Origin: Gammaproteobacteria bacterium
GTDB lineage: Bacteria > Pseudomonadota > Gammaproteobacteria > Steroidobacterales > Steroidobacteraceae
NCBI GenBank assembly: GCA_025350055.1
Contig: JANXYK010000031.1
Span: 1 to 64,000 of the forward strand
Length of the DNA stretch: 64,000 nt
Direction of reading: 5' to 3'
Below are positions 26,341-36,391 of this stretch, one piece after another; position 1 is the stretch's first letter; the number at the start of each line of letters is the position of its first letter. The notes beneath the pieces are model-generated. The model saw only the letters and a program-made list of their open reading frames with translations. It ran no database searches and was not told the DNA's origin. The translations under genes were made by a program, and so were the position numbers.

Positions 26341-26609
26341 CTGAAGCCCCACCACATCACTGGACAGGTCAGGGATCTGGCACGTGCCATCCATTGGTAC
26401 GAGAGCATCCTGGGATTCACTTTGGTCGAGTGCGGCACTCGGGGCGGAGACGCCATGAGTTACGCCGAAATGCCGATCTCGCCTACCACGAGGTCATGGA
26501 GCGCGTTGGCAAACCATTCCTCTACCCGGGGCAACCCTCTCAGTCGGCGACTGGTTTGTTGGTTACCGACAGCGAAGGCAACGAGATCGAGATCCTCGGT
26601 GTAAAGTAG
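26341..26609 (+). pseudogene. VOC-superfamily (glyoxalase-like) protein, frameshifted
   Basis: Frame 1 (from 26341) reads LKPHHITGQVRDLARAIHWYESILGFTLVECG, the first beta-alpha-beta module of a VOC protein; from about 26495 another frame reads VGKPFLYPGQPSQSATGLLVTDSEGNEIEILGVK, its last module with the metal-binding Glu. No single frame covers both, and no convincing start was found. A remnant about 90 codons long. Confidence 0.7.
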
Positions 26610-26653
26610 GCAGCAGCGTGCCATGACCAGCCATGCTGACCATCAGGAGTTCA

Positions 26654-27313
26654 ATGGGCAATCTGCTGCTGACTTTCGGAGCGCTGTTCTCGATCGTCAA
26701 TCCGCTCAGCGGCGCCTTCATCTTCTTCGGCGCGACGCGCGAGCTCAGCCCGCAATTGCGCGCGCTGCTTTCGCGCTGGGTGGCAATCTACGCCTTCTGC
26801 CTGATTGCAGCTTCGCTGTATGTGGGCGCCTATGTGCTCGAGTTCTTCGGCATTTCGATCCCGGTGCTGCGCGTTGCCGGCGGCATCATCATCGCGATGT
26901 CGGCCTGGCGGATGCTGAACCAGCCCGACACGACCGAACAACGCCGCAGTGAAACGCCGGAGCACAAGAGCATTGATGTCGCGCCCAAGCGGCTGGCGTT
27001 CTATCCGCTGACCATGCCGCTGACCACGGGCCCCGGGACGATTGCGGTGGCGATCTCGCTGGGAACCAGCCGTCCGAGCGGTCTGCATGCCGCCACCGTG
27101 GCCTTCGTGATTGAAACCCTGTGCGCAGTCGCTGGGGTCGCGCTGCTGGTGTACATCATGTATCGCAACGCGAGCCGGCTCGCGCACCTGCTTGGCGCCA
27201 CGGGTACCAGCATCGTGATGCGCCTCTCGGCTTTTCTGCTGTTCTGCATCGGCATCCAGATTTTCTGGAATGGCGCCGCAGAGTTGCTGATCTCACTGCC
27301 CAGGGCGAGCTGA
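26654..27313 (+). CDS. MarC/UPF0056-family membrane protein
   Basis: 219 aa with six membrane helices. MGNLLLTFGALFSIVNPLSGAFIF is the family start (IVNP motif) and FYPLTMPLTTGPGTIAVAISLG the second conserved loop. The function is unproven in any organism. Start at 26654 is preferred to 26633 because CAGGAG precedes it by 5 nt. The 3' end overlaps the Rieske oxygenase end by 21 bp (convergent). Confidence 0.88.
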   Translation: MGNLLLTFGALFSIVNPLSGAFIFFGATRELSPQLRALLSRWVAIYAFCLIAASLYVGAYVLEFFGISIPVLRVAGGIIIAMSAWRMLNQPDTTEQRRSETPEHKSIDVAPKRLAFYPLTMPLTTGPGTIAVAISLGTSRPSGLHAATVAFVIETLCAVAGVALLVYIMYRNASRLAHLLGATGTSIVMRLSAFLLFCIGIQIFWNGAAELLISLPRAS

Positions 27314-28393
27314 AGCGTTCACCTGGCCCTGTTCAGCAGCAATTAGCTTGGTCAGCGTGCGGCGAAAATGCGTCAGCGGCGCATCGGCGCGAATCGCCAG
27401 CATCGGAAAGTCCGGGTCGGTTTCCAGATCGCGTTGCTGCGCCTCGATCAGCGCTTTGTCTTCCATGAATCCTTCGATCAGGCTGGCCAGCAGCGAATGC
27501 GAAATCGTGCTGTCGTCGCCTTCGAAATCATTCAGGTAAGTCCAGAAGAAATGCGTGGTGCGCTCGGTCTCCGGCGTCATGAACTGGCAGTTGCGATACT
27601 GGCGCACGCCGCGATCTAGGCCTTCGGTGAGGCCGCTGCCGGCAGGCGAGAACAGCGTCTTCATCAGGAAGATGCCGGGAATATGCATCTCGAATGAGTT
27701 GCGCCGGTCGAGCTTGCCGGTCTTGTCAGGGATGACGCGGCGGTGAAAGGGTGGCGGCTCGGCATCATGGTGCCAACGCTCCATGCCAAAGCCGCGCTCC
27801 AGTTTCTCGATATTCATGGGCTTGGTGACGTAGGCGTACTCTTCCGAACCGCCGAGCGTGTTGGTGTGCACGAAGGCCAGGTGTGAAAAGTCGCTGAGGT
27901 TGTCGACGATCAGCAGGTAGTTGGCCTGGTAGTGCATGTAGGAAGGCAGACCCTTCCAGGCCGGATCGCTCAGGTACGGGAAGTCGATGATCAGCGCGGG
28001 ATCAGCGCCGGCCGGGTCACCCATCCAGATCCACACCACATGGCCTTTGACGACCACCGGGTAACTGCGCGCGCGCATCGCCGCGGGCAGCATGTCCTGG
28101 CCCGGAATCTGGATGCACTTGCCGGTCGCATCGAACTTCAGGCCGTGATACATGCAGCGCACGCAGTCGCCTTCGAGCCGGCCCATGGAGAGCGGCACGC
28201 CGCGATGGCAGCAGCGATCGGCCAGCGCGACCGTGCGGCCGCTCTCGCCACGGTACAGCAGCACATGTTCGCCGAGCAGCGTGCGACGCAGCAGCTTGCC
28301 GTCGATCAGTTCATGATCCCAGGCCGCCACGTACCAGCAGTTCCTCAGGAACACGTTGCCCTTGCCTGCCTGCGTTTCCGCGTTGGCGCTCAC
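27293..28393 (-). CDS. Rieske aromatic-ring oxygenase alpha subunit, VanA-like
   Basis: 366 aa. The Rieske [2Fe-2S] site is CCHRGVPLSMGRLEGD to CMYHG (C-x-H ... C-x2-H); the mononuclear iron site is NLSDFSHLAFVH (D/N..H....H) with a conserved Asp bridging to the Rieske centre of the next subunit. VanA-like enzymes O-demethylate or hydroxylate methoxylated aromatic acids and need a separate reductase, which is not next door. It sits 6 bp downstream of the TonB receptor remnant, which may have imported its substrate. Confidence 0.9.
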   Translation of the reverse strand: MSANAETQAGKGNVFLRNCWYVAAWDHELIDGKLLRRTLLGEHVLLYRGESGRTVALADRCCHRGVPLSMGRLEGDCVRCMYHGLKFDATGKCIQIPGQDMLPAAMRARSYPVVVKGHVVWIWMGDPAGADPALIIDFPYLSDPAWKGLPSYMHYQANYLLIVDNLSDFSHLAFVHTNTLGGSEEYAYVTKPMNIEKLERGFGMERWHHDAEPPPFHRRVIPDKTGKLDRRNSFEMHIPGIFLMKTLFSPAGSGLTEGLDRGVRQYRNCQFMTPETERTTHFFWTYLNDFEGDDSTISHSLLASLIEGFMEDKALIEAQQRDLETDPDFPMLAIRADAPLTHFRRTLTKLIAAEQGQVNASARPGQ

Positions 28394-28399
28394 AATCTG

Positions 28400-30484
28400 T
28401 TACTTTCCCCAGCGGTAGGCGAACTCGACGCCGTAGGTGCGCGGCGGCGCATACACGCCCTGGTTGAAGCCGATCGAGGAAAGATCGAGTTTATAGACCT
28501 TGTAGCGCTGGTCGGTGAGGTTGCGGACACAGGCCGCCAGGTCCCAGGCGCCAGAGCCGGAGTTGTACGCGAAGCGTGCGTTGCTCACGGTATACGAGGT
28601 CTGCAGGTCGACCGGGGCGTTGACGAGTTCCAGGTACTGGCTGTCGTTCCACTTGGCGTCGATACCCGCAGAAAGCTTGCCTGACATGGCTGGCCACTCG
28701 TAACGGATCGCCGCATTGAGACCCAGTTTCGGCGCCTGGGGCAGGTCGCGATCGAGCTTGATCCCGCTGGGCAGCGGCACCTGGTCTGCCTTGGTGTCGA
28801 GCGTCGATGCGCCCAGATCGATGTTCAGGCCGCTGACGGGGACGACCGCGAATTCGACTTCGGCACCCTTGATCTTCGCGTTCAAGTTGGCCACCACCTG
28901 GGTCAGGCCCTGCAACACGAAGCCTTGGTGGTTTTTGTAGTCGTAGTAGAACACAGCGGCATTCAGGCGCGCGCTGCGATTCCAGAACTCGGACTTCCAG
29001 CCCAGTTCGTAGCTGGTGAGGTTTTCAGGTTCGAAACGCAGTACCGAGGTGTCGATGAAGCCAGTGCTGGGTGCGGAATAGCCGCCGCCCTTGGCGCCGC
29101 GATTAATGGACCCGTAGGCCATGGTCGATTCGCTGAATTGTCGGTCGAGCTCCAGCTTCGCGGACACGGTGCCCCAGCTGTGCGTATCGACGTAGGGGAA
29201 GGTGCCGGCGCCAAGCGGATCGGACTCGATGAAGTCGTAGGTCTTGGAGTCGTTGGTGTAGCGGGCGCCGCCGATGAAGGTCCAGCGTTTGTCGGCGAAA
29301 TCCTGCTCGATCTGGCCGAAGACCGACCAGGTGCGATTGCTCAGCGTGAAGTGCGCACCGCCGAGACCGGCGCCAATGCCCCTGAAGTCAGTGATCTCGT
29401 CGTTGACCGTGGTGTAGTCCAGAAAGTACGTCCCAGCGATCCAGCGCATGTTGCCCACGTCACCGTTCAGGCGCAGCTCCTGTGAAAACTGGTGGTACTT
29501 CTGGATCGTGTCGTAGTTGAAAATCGGGTCAGGTGAAATGTCCGAGTCTTCACCGTAGCGCTTGTTCATGTGCAGGTAATCGGTCACCGAGGTGAACTGG
29601 AAGGCATTGAACTTCCAGTTCACGTGGGCGGTCAGCCCCCAGACCGTGCGGTTGAAGAGGCCGATGCGATCTTCAGTCTGGGTGTACGGGTCGGCCGGAT
29701 CGTTAGGTCCCAGGAAATGACCAAGCCCCGTGTCCGGATCAGCCGCCGAGGCCTGAAACGAGTAGATGCCCGACACTTCGTGATCGTTGTTCAGTCCATG
29801 CAGGCTGAGCAGTATTTCTCCGGCATCACTGGGCTTGATCAGCAGCTGCGCACGGCCGGCGTACTGCTTCTGGTTGCCGATCTTCGGTCCCATGGTGTTG
29901 CGGATGTAGCCATCGTGACTGTCGGTGGCAAAGGAGTAGTGGCCGTAGACATTGTTCGACAGGCTGCCATTGACGGCGCCCTCGCTGCTCAGCGCGCCAA
30001 AGTTTTCGCCGCTGACCTGCACATAGCCGCTGGTCTCAGCGCTGGGTTTGCGGCTGAGGTAGTGGATCAAGCCACCGGTGGCATTGCGGCCGAACAGCGT
30101 GCCCTGCGGCCCGCGCAGGATCTCCACCCGATCGACGTCGTACATCGAGCCGGCGAGGGCGCCCATGCTGGCGACGTAGGCATCGTCGACGTACACCGCG
30201 ACCGGCGCTTCCTGGTGATCGCTGAAGTCGTTCTGCGAAACACCGCGCAGGTTGTAGACCGTGATGGTCGGGCTGTATTGGTTGAACTGCAGACCCGGGG
30301 TCATGGTGGCGATATCAGTCGCGTCTTTCATGCCGCGCTCGGTGAGGGCGGCCCCGTCCATCGCGGTGATCGAGGTACCTACGGTCTGCAGGTTCTGTTC
30401 ACGCTTCTGCGCGGTGACGATGATCTCTTCGAGACCACCGCTGGAGGCTGCCTGCCTGGTGCCGATCGGACTGCGCGCGCCTCA
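28400..30484 (-). pseudogene. TonB-dependent receptor lacking its 5' end (in-frame TGA)
   Basis: A nearly complete receptor: plug with YNLRGVSQNDF, AVYVDDAYVAS, VEILRGPQGTLFGRNATGGLIHYLS, then the barrel to the final YGVEFAYRWGK. The TonB-box region GGLEEIIVTAQKREQ is in frame upstream, but a TGA at 30482-30484 cuts the frame before any signal peptide, and no start codon lies between the TGA and this motif. Starting at the first Met (30361) would lose the TonB box and signal peptide, so no exported receptor can be made. Cognate to the downstream oxygenase by position. Confidence 0.8.
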
Positions 30485-30563
30485 ATCGATGTTGATGCGG
30501 GAGCTGCTCGCGCGTGAATGGGAGTGGTCCGCGGCTGGCATATTGTCAGTGGAATTGAAGGAC

Positions 30564-30583
30564 GAGGGAGCAGCGGCTCCCTC
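30564..30583 (-). terminator. Strong hairpin between small membrane gene and TonB receptor
   Basis: GAGGGAGC-AGCG-GCTCCCTC, perfect 8-bp GC-rich stem with a 4-nt loop, 57 bp after the stop of the small membrane gene on the minus strand. The following minus-strand bases (GTCCTTCAATT) are only weakly T-rich, so it is a possible terminator rather than a certain one. Confidence 0.45.
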
Positions 30584-30639
30584 TCCTCGACGCGGCATCG
30601 CCAGTTACCGTGCGATGCCCATTTACCTGCCAGACAGCC

Positions 30640-30948
30640 TCAGGGTTTGAAGCGCCGATAGATGTTGCAGAGAACGATCGTGATGGCGGCGCCTGCGGCC
30701 ATCAGGCCGAGGTTGGCGACAATTCCGCCAAGGTAGTGACCAATCTCCGGAATGTTGCCGAGCACGCTGGCCAGGGCGGTAAGCGCCAGCGCCGAGACGA
30801 TCACTCGCACATGATCTTCTGCCGCAATGCTCGCTCCGCCAATCAATCCCAACACCACCAGAATGGCTGCGAGGTATGGAATGGTGACGAATGCGCCGAC
30901 GATTGCCAACAGAACGGAAACAATGCCCAGAATCTTGATGAAACTCAT
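30640..30948 (-). CDS. Small hypothetical membrane protein
   Basis: 102 aa, about three to four membrane helices (FIKILGIVSVLLAIVGAFVTIPYLAAILVV split over two, then VSALALTALASVLG and MAAGAAITIVLCNIYRRF). It ends with basic residues (NIYRRFKP), so the C-terminus is probably cytoplasmic. Not recognised as a known family. The clean hydrophobic pattern and a strong flanking hairpin support a real gene. Confidence 0.6.
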   Translation of the reverse strand: MSFIKILGIVSVLLAIVGAFVTIPYLAAILVVLGLIGGASIAAEDHVRVIVSALALTALASVLGNIPEIGHYLGGIVANLGLMAAGAAITIVLCNIYRRFKP

Positions 30949-31212
30949 TGCTGTCGCCTCATTATGAATTGGAGTTTTAAAGGCCTGTCGCCAGTGTTTC
31001 CTGGCGTACTACGAAGATATATCAATGGATTGGATCGGAGTCCACTGTTGCGCGAGCTGCGCCTCGCCAGGACGCAGTGCCGATCTGGACGGGCCGCTGT
31101 GGCAAGAATCGAACGGCACTGTAATTACCCCTTGGAACCGCGGTTTCAGCTGATGCAAGGGCGCTACAGGCAGGGGCTGACCGCGCCGCTCAGGGCGGGG
31201 TAGGCGACGACC

Positions 31213-32250
31213 TTAGGCCGCGATACTCACGGTCATCGTGGCTACATAACCGCTGGTGTTGTCGCCGGTCACGCTCAGCATTTCCAGGCTGACGCCGTCG
31301 CTGAAGACGTTGTCTGCGCTGTTGGTCGGCACCGAAGTGTTCGGTCCCTTGGCATAGGTGGCATACACCGCGCTCGTGATCGCCTCGGGAAAGGCCAGCT
31401 GCGTGGTTGCCTGCGCAGTCACGTTGAGGGCATCGTTGAGGTACACCTGCAGATGGATATGCATGACGCGCCCGGCTTACCAGCCGGGATAGAGGGTCGT
31501 GAAGCACGCCTGTCCGGCGGCATCGGTCAGCTGCACGCCGCGCAGGAAAGTCTCGCCGACGTGATTGCCGTTGCCAGAGCCCGAATAGCCGGAGTACTCG
31601 CCCGCACTGTTACAGTGCCAGATATAGACTGCAGCGTTGGTGATGGGAACGAAGGCGTTGTTGGTGTTTAGCAGCGTGACATCGAGTCGTAGGGGCATGC
31701 CAGTCTCTGACTCGCGGATGTCGGTGCGGACCACGGCGCTGTTGCTGAGTATCGCGAGTAGCGGGAAGGGCCCCTGCGTTTCCTCCGGTATCAGCGTGCA
31801 ATTGCCGGCAGTGGCGGCGGCACGCGTGACGGTCACTGTGTAAGTGCGCATGGTCGTGCCATCGGCTGCAGTAATAACGATGCTCAAGGCATTGCTGTCC
31901 ACCATCAGCGTGATCGCGGCCGAAGTGCTGCCGCTGGTAACAGTGCTGCCATGCACGCTGATTGAGCTGCCAGTGGCGGTAGCGCTCGCAGTGACGGTAG
32001 TCGTCGTCACGCTGTTGTCCGCGGCGACGGCGTAGTTGGTAGTGGCGGAGCTGAAGGCCGGGCTCACGCTGCCCGCGGACAGCGACAGTGCGCTCAGCGA
32101 TGCATCGGCGTTGCCCGTGCCAGAGGTTGCAGTAGCGGTATCGGTGCTGCCGCCGCCGCAGCCAGCCACCGTCAATGCGCCCAGCGCGCCCAACGCGGCC
32201 CGACGGTTCAATAGAGCAGGTGTCACAAGTGTCATAGGCGCCAGCTTCAT
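31213..32250 (-). pseudogene. Lipoprotein intradiol ring-cleavage dioxygenase with Cadherin-like domain, in-frame TAA
   Basis: Starts with a twin-arginine/lipoprotein signal (LNRRAALGALGALTVAGC, lipobox VAGC). Residues about 45-150 are a Ser/Thr/Val-rich Cadherin-like beta-sandwich (LSALSLSAGSVSPAFSS to RTYTVTVTR). Then comes the dioxygenase: TLIPEETQGPFP, YIWHCNSAGEYSGYS (first Tyr iron ligand) and LYPGW, followed by TAA at 31477-31479 and, in the same frame, AGRVMHIHLQVYLND (the two His ligands) to the natural end. Relatives read GWY at the stop, and this Tyr is the second iron ligand, so TAC/TAT to TAA removes ligand and C-terminus together. Confidence 0.8.
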
Positions 32251-32723
32251 CGACAGCACTCCGTATCCAGGGGCTGCAAATGGAGCGGCGATGATCCGCG
32301 TTAGTTCCGCGCGGCGCCGGCTGTGGTGAAAATAAGTCGGCGGCGGTCGCGCACTGGCGACAGCGGCGGAGTGTGCCGCAACAGCCCTCGCCGGGCCATT
32401 GGTGTTGCCGGACACCGGCGTCGGCCTGCGGCGGGACCGCGGGTTCTGCCGAGATGTGGCGCTGACCGGCGATCGGTGCGAGGAAGGCTTCATAGCTGGA
32501 AGCGCGGCGGCCGCGCGTTGCGTCCGCGCCGGGGTCACGACAGGTCTCGAGTGAGTGGAAAGGGCGCATGTACTCGCGCGCCAACGGCATCGAGGCGGTA
32601 CAGAAGCATCACGCGCTGAGCCGCCGGATCCTGGCGCGTTACAACTGAGCGTCTGACAGGCGGAATGCCGTTCGGCGCAAGATCCGGAATCCGGTGCGCC
32701 GGCACCCCGCTATAGTGGGCGCG
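32251..32723. other. Intergenic, possible end of a lost gene
   Basis: No complete gene recognised. On the plus strand one frame ends SEWKGRMYSRANGIEAV and HHALSRRILARYN at a TGA at 32646-32648. It has the look of a protein C-terminus but has no upstream body, so it may be the tail of a deleted gene. Confidence 0.3.
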
Positions 32724-33404
32724 ATGAGCCGCCGCCCCGCCAGCTCAATGGATCTGTTTGCCGAGCTTGCGCGCGAGCCCAGTGTCGTGCCCATCGATGA
32801 CGGAGCAGTGCTGCTCGCGGCACATCTGCAGCATCGTGATCGGGCGCTGCTGGATGCGGCGTTGGCGGTGCTGAGCTCAGCACCTGCGCGGCATATGCCT
32901 ACCCGCAGCGGCGGACGGATCTCCGTGGCGATGAGCAATTGCGGCACCGTGGGCTGGGTCAGCGATCGCCAGGGCTACCGCTACGACGCCATCGACCCCG
33001 ATTCAGGACGCCCCTGGCCAGCCATGCCGGATTGCTTCCTGTCACTGGCGCGCGAGGCGGCGCAGATCGCGGGCTATCCGAGCTTTGAACCCGATGTCTG
33101 CCTGATCAATCGCTACGAGCCCGGCAACCGGCTCGGGCTGCATCAGGACCTGGACGAGGGTGAACTCGAAAGCCCCATTGTCTCGGTGTCATTGGGGCTG
33201 GGCGCGTTGTTCCTGTGGGGAGGAAAACTGCGCCGTGACACGGCGCGCCGCATTCCGCTGGCGCATGGCGATGTGATGGTCTGGGGTGGGTCGACGCGCC
33301 TGAATTTTCATGGCGTGCACTCGATCGCCGCAGGTCATCACGCCTTGACCGGTGCGTGTCGCTACAACCTCACGTTCCGGCACTGCGGTACTCGCGCGGC
33401 GTGA
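32724..33404 (+). CDS. alkB: AlkB-like 2-oxoglutarate/iron dioxygenase (DNA/RNA demethylase)
   Basis: 226 aa. The Fe(II) site is HQD in RLGLHQDLDE and the His in NFHGVHSI; the 2-oxoglutarate-binding Arg is in RYNLTFR. NRYEPGNRLGLHQD and HGDVMVWGG are AlkB signatures, and MSNCGTVGWVSDRQGYRY is the substrate-binding lid. Repairs 1-methyladenine and 3-methylcytosine by oxidative demethylation. Start at 32724 (alternative Met at 32748). Intact. Its end overlaps the AraC gene by 35 bp (convergent). Confidence 0.93.
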   Translation: MSRRPASSMDLFAELAREPSVVPIDDGAVLLAAHLQHRDRALLDAALAVLSSAPARHMPTRSGGRISVAMSNCGTVGWVSDRQGYRYDAIDPDSGRPWPAMPDCFLSLAREAAQIAGYPSFEPDVCLINRYEPGNRLGLHQDLDEGELESPIVSVSLGLGALFLWGGKLRRDTARRIPLAHGDVMVWGGSTRLNFHGVHSIAAGHHALTGACRYNLTFRHCGTRAA

Positions 33405-34308
33405 GCCCGTAGCGACGCTTGAACGCGTAGCCGAAATGCGTGGCGTTGTTGAAGCCACAGCGGAAGGCAATCTCGGTGATGGAATGCGTACGCCAGCGGG
33501 TATCGCGCAGCAATTGCGCGCAGCGCTCCACGCGCCGGCGCAACAGGTAAGTAGAGAAGGACTCGCCGCCCTCGGCCAGCAGCGCGCGCAGGCGGCGCGT
33601 GGAAATGCCCGCGGCGTGCGCTACATCATCGGGCCCGAGCTGCGGGTCGTTGAGGCGCGCATCGATACAGCCGAGCAAGGCCTGATGACGGGCAGCGGCA
33701 GCCGGCGTCGAATCCTCGCTGTCGCAGTAGGCGGCGGCCACAAACTGCAGCAGACATTGCGCCAGCGTGGGCGCGAACTGCGGTTGCGCGCCCGGCGCAA
33801 GCTCGGTGCCCAGGCCCTGCATCAGCGCGGCCAGCAGGCGCGACAGGCAGGAGTCGCCGCCCATGATGCGACCGATGCTCAGCGCGGCTTGCGGCAATAG
33901 CCCGTCGAGTGTGGCGCGCGGAATATCGACGCACAGCACACGCACCCCATCGCCATGCTGCAGTTCATAGGGCAGCGCATGATCGAGCAGGCAGAACTCA
34001 CCGCTGGCCACGCGGTGCGCGGCCTGCCGGTCGACGCGCAGTTCGAAGCCGCCGCGCAGTGGCGTGAGCAGCAAGTAGGAAGGATTGGCGACCCGCGTCA
34101 CGTGCGAGCGCGTATGCCGGATTTGCACCGCATCGGAGTGCACATCGATCAGGGTCAGTGCACCGATCGGTTCGCGTCGCAACTCGCCATCGAAACGGCT
34201 GATGTTGCGCGGTGTGATCTCCATGGCCGCGAAGGCATCGCTGCTCAACGCATTCCAGTAGGCTGCTTTGAGCGGCGGCGGCAGGCCGCGCGTAGTGAAT
34301 GTTTCCAT
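33370..34308 (-). CDS. AraC-family regulator (AraC-binding-like N-domain)
   Basis: 312 aa. Residues 1-190 form the ligand/dimerisation domain (LTLIDVHSDAVQIRHTRSHV, YLLLTPLRGGFELRVDRQ); residues 205-310 are the double helix-turn-helix ending SITEIAFRCGFNNATHFGYAFKRRYGLTPREYR, an almost perfect AraC signature. The N-domain type is found in regulators of aromatic and amine catabolism. It is divergent from the cresol-hydroxylase-like operon and is its likely activator. Confidence 0.9.
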   Translation of the reverse strand: METFTTRGLPPPLKAAYWNALSSDAFAAMEITPRNISRFDGELRREPIGALTLIDVHSDAVQIRHTRSHVTRVANPSYLLLTPLRGGFELRVDRQAAHRVASGEFCLLDHALPYELQHGDGVRVLCVDIPRATLDGLLPQAALSIGRIMGGDSCLSRLLAALMQGLGTELAPGAQPQFAPTLAQCLLQFVAAAYCDSEDSTPAAAARHQALLGCIDARLNDPQLGPDDVAHAAGISTRRLRALLAEGGESFSTYLLRRRVERCAQLLRDTRWRTHSITEIAFRCGFNNATHFGYAFKRRYGLTPREYRSAGT

Positions 34309-34378
34309 CTGCTGCCCCCTTGGCCGGCTGCCTGGTCGGCCGCCCCAGTGGAATTAGCCTACCGCGACAGTGGAGAGG

Positions 34379-34395
34379 GCGCCAGCTGGTGGCGC
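34379..34395. promoter_or_regulatory. Inverted repeat in the AraC / Tat-protein divergent region
   Basis: GCGCCA-GCTGG-TGGCGC, 6-bp arms, 34 bp before the Tat-protein start and 71 bp from the AraC start. Possible operator or 5' hairpin; AraC proteins more often bind direct repeats, so the assignment is open. Confidence 0.3.
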
Positions 34396-34429
34396 TAGCC
34401 TTAAGCTCGCAAGCGCACAGGGGGTGGGC

Positions 34430-34819
34430 ATGGGCAGCAAGGCACTGAGCCGTCGGCAATTCATCGGCGCGAGCGCGGAGGCTGCACTGCTGTGCACGCT
34501 CGCCGCGACACTCAAGCCGCTGACGGCATTCGCCGTGGACGAGGGAGCGATCACCACGCTCTATGACCCGCGCTTTCCAGAAGCCCGATCGCGCGCGCTC
34601 GAGCTGGCGGGAGCAGGGCGCCTGTGCCCTACGGGTGGTGATCCCACTGAGCTGGTGTTGCAGGCCTTGCAGGATCGGCCCGCGAATGCGCGGCGCCTGC
34701 AGGGTGTGACCACCGAGTCGGTACCGTTCTGCCTGCGCCTGTTCGCGCCGCACGCACAACTCAAGCAGCGACGCATCGATCGTGATCTGTTCGAGTGGAG
34801 CCTCGAGGCGAGGATCTGA
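34430..34819 (+). CDS. Tat-exported hypothetical protein
   Basis: 129 aa. The N-terminus SRRQFIGASAEAALL is a textbook twin-arginine motif, cleavage expected after residue about 36. The remaining 90 residues (TLYDPRFPEARSRALELAGAG, FCLRLFAPHAQLKQRRIDRDLFEWSLEARI) do not match a family I know; there is no CxxCH. It ends 2 bp before the flavoprotein gene, so it is probably an export or maturation partner of that enzyme. Start ATG at 34430, preceded by GGGGGTG. Confidence 0.65.
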   Translation: MGSKALSRRQFIGASAEAALLCTLAATLKPLTAFAVDEGAITTLYDPRFPEARSRALELAGAGRLCPTGGDPTELVLQALQDRPANARRLQGVTTESVPFCLRLFAPHAQLKQRRIDRDLFEWSLEARI

Positions 34820-34821
34820 GC

Positions 34822-36390
34822 ATGGACAACCCGATACTTCCTCCCGGCCTTTCCGCCAGCGATTTCGCCGCTGCGCTCGAGGCCTTCCGCCGCATCGTCG
34901 GCAAGGATCAGGTGTATACGGGCGAGGCACTGTCCTCCTACGTCGATCCTTACTCGATCGCGGCCGATGCCAATGCCCATGCGACGCGCGCGGCCGTCGC
35001 ACCAGATTCGACCGAGCAGGTGCAGGCGGTGCTCAAGGTCGCCAATCAATACAAAGTGCCGTTGTGGCCGATCTCCTGCGGCAAGAATCATGGCTACGGC
35101 GGCGCAGCTCCGCGCATGCCGGGTACCGTGGTGCTTGACCTGAAGCGCATGAACCGCATTCTTGAGGTCAATGTCGAGTCGGGCTATGCGTTGGTCGAGC
35201 CCGGCGTGAGCTACTTCGACCTGTATGCCTACCTGCAGGAAAAGGGCATCAAGCTGTGGCTCGACGTGCCTGATCCCGGCTGGGGCAGCGTGCTCGGCAA
35301 CGCGCTCGAGCGCGGCGTGGGCTACACGCCCTACGGCGATCACTTCATGATGCAGTGTGGCATGGAAGTCGTGCTGCCCAGCGGCGAGCTGATGCGCACC
35401 GGCATGGGCGCGATGCCGGGCTCGAACACCTGGCAGCTGTTCAAGTACGGATATGGCCCGTACGTGGATGGCATGTTCACGCAGTCGAATTTCGGTGTGG
35501 TCACGAAGATGGGTATCTGGCTGATGCCCGAGCCGCCGGGCTACCGGCCCTACATGATCTCCTTCCAGCGTGAGGAGGATGTCGAGCAGGTGGTGGAGAT
35601 CCTGCGGCCGCTGAAGGTGGGCAGCGTGATCTAGAATGCGGCGACACTGCGCAGCCTGCTGCTGGTGGCCGGCATCAACGCCACCAAGAGCCAGTATTTC
35701 AAGGGTCCGGGCCCGATCCCGGACAGTGCCGCGAAGCAGATCATGGCCGACCAGGAAATCGGCATGTGGAACTTCTACGGTGCGCTGTATGGTCCGCCGC
35801 CGGGGATGGATACGCTCTGGTCGGTGATCCGCGATGCCTTCACGCGCGTGCCGGGCGCCAAGTTCTATTTCCCCGAGGATCGCAAGCAGGACAACGACGT
35901 GCTCAAACATCGCGCGCAGACCATGCGCGGCGTGCCGCGGCTCACCGAGTACGGTTTCGTGAACTGGGTCGGTGGTGGCGGCCACATCGGCTTCTCGCCG
36001 GTCTCACCGATCAAGGGAAGCGAGGCGATGAAGCAGTACACGATGGTGCGCGATCGCATGCACGAGTACGGCTTCGACTACATGAGCGTGTTCGCGATCG
36101 GCTGGCGCGAGATGCATCACGTGGTCGAACTGATCTTCGACCGCCATGATGCCGCGACACGCAGTCGGGCCCATGAGCTGTTCGGCATCCTGGTGCGCGA
36201 GGCCGCGGCCGCGGGCTACGGCGAGTACCGCACCCATATCTCATTCATGGACCAGATCGCCAAGACCTATGGCTGGAATGATGGCGCGACCATGAAGTTC
36301 AACAACCTGCTCAAGGACGCCATAGATCCGAACGGCATTCTGGCGCCCGGCAAGCAGGGCATCTGGCCGCGCCGCTTCCGGGGAGCCTGA
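34822..36390 (+). pseudogene. p-Cresol methylhydroxylase / vanillyl-alcohol-oxidase-type flavoprotein with in-frame TAG
   Basis: 523 codons. FAD-binding PCMH-type domain (ATRAAVAPDSTEQVQAVLKVA, PISCGKNHGYGGAAPRMPGTVVLDLKRMNRI), then the cap domain (GMWNFYGALYGPPPGMDTLW) and the C-terminal NGILAPGKQGIWP. Codon 271 (35632-35634) is TAG between LKVGSVI and NAATLRSLLL; relatives have Gln there, so CAG to TAG is the simplest change. The frame is otherwise perfect. The family oxidises the methyl or alcohol group of 4-alkylphenols with covalently bound FAD, passing electrons to the cytochrome encoded next door. Confidence 0.85.
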
Positions 36391-36391
36391 T

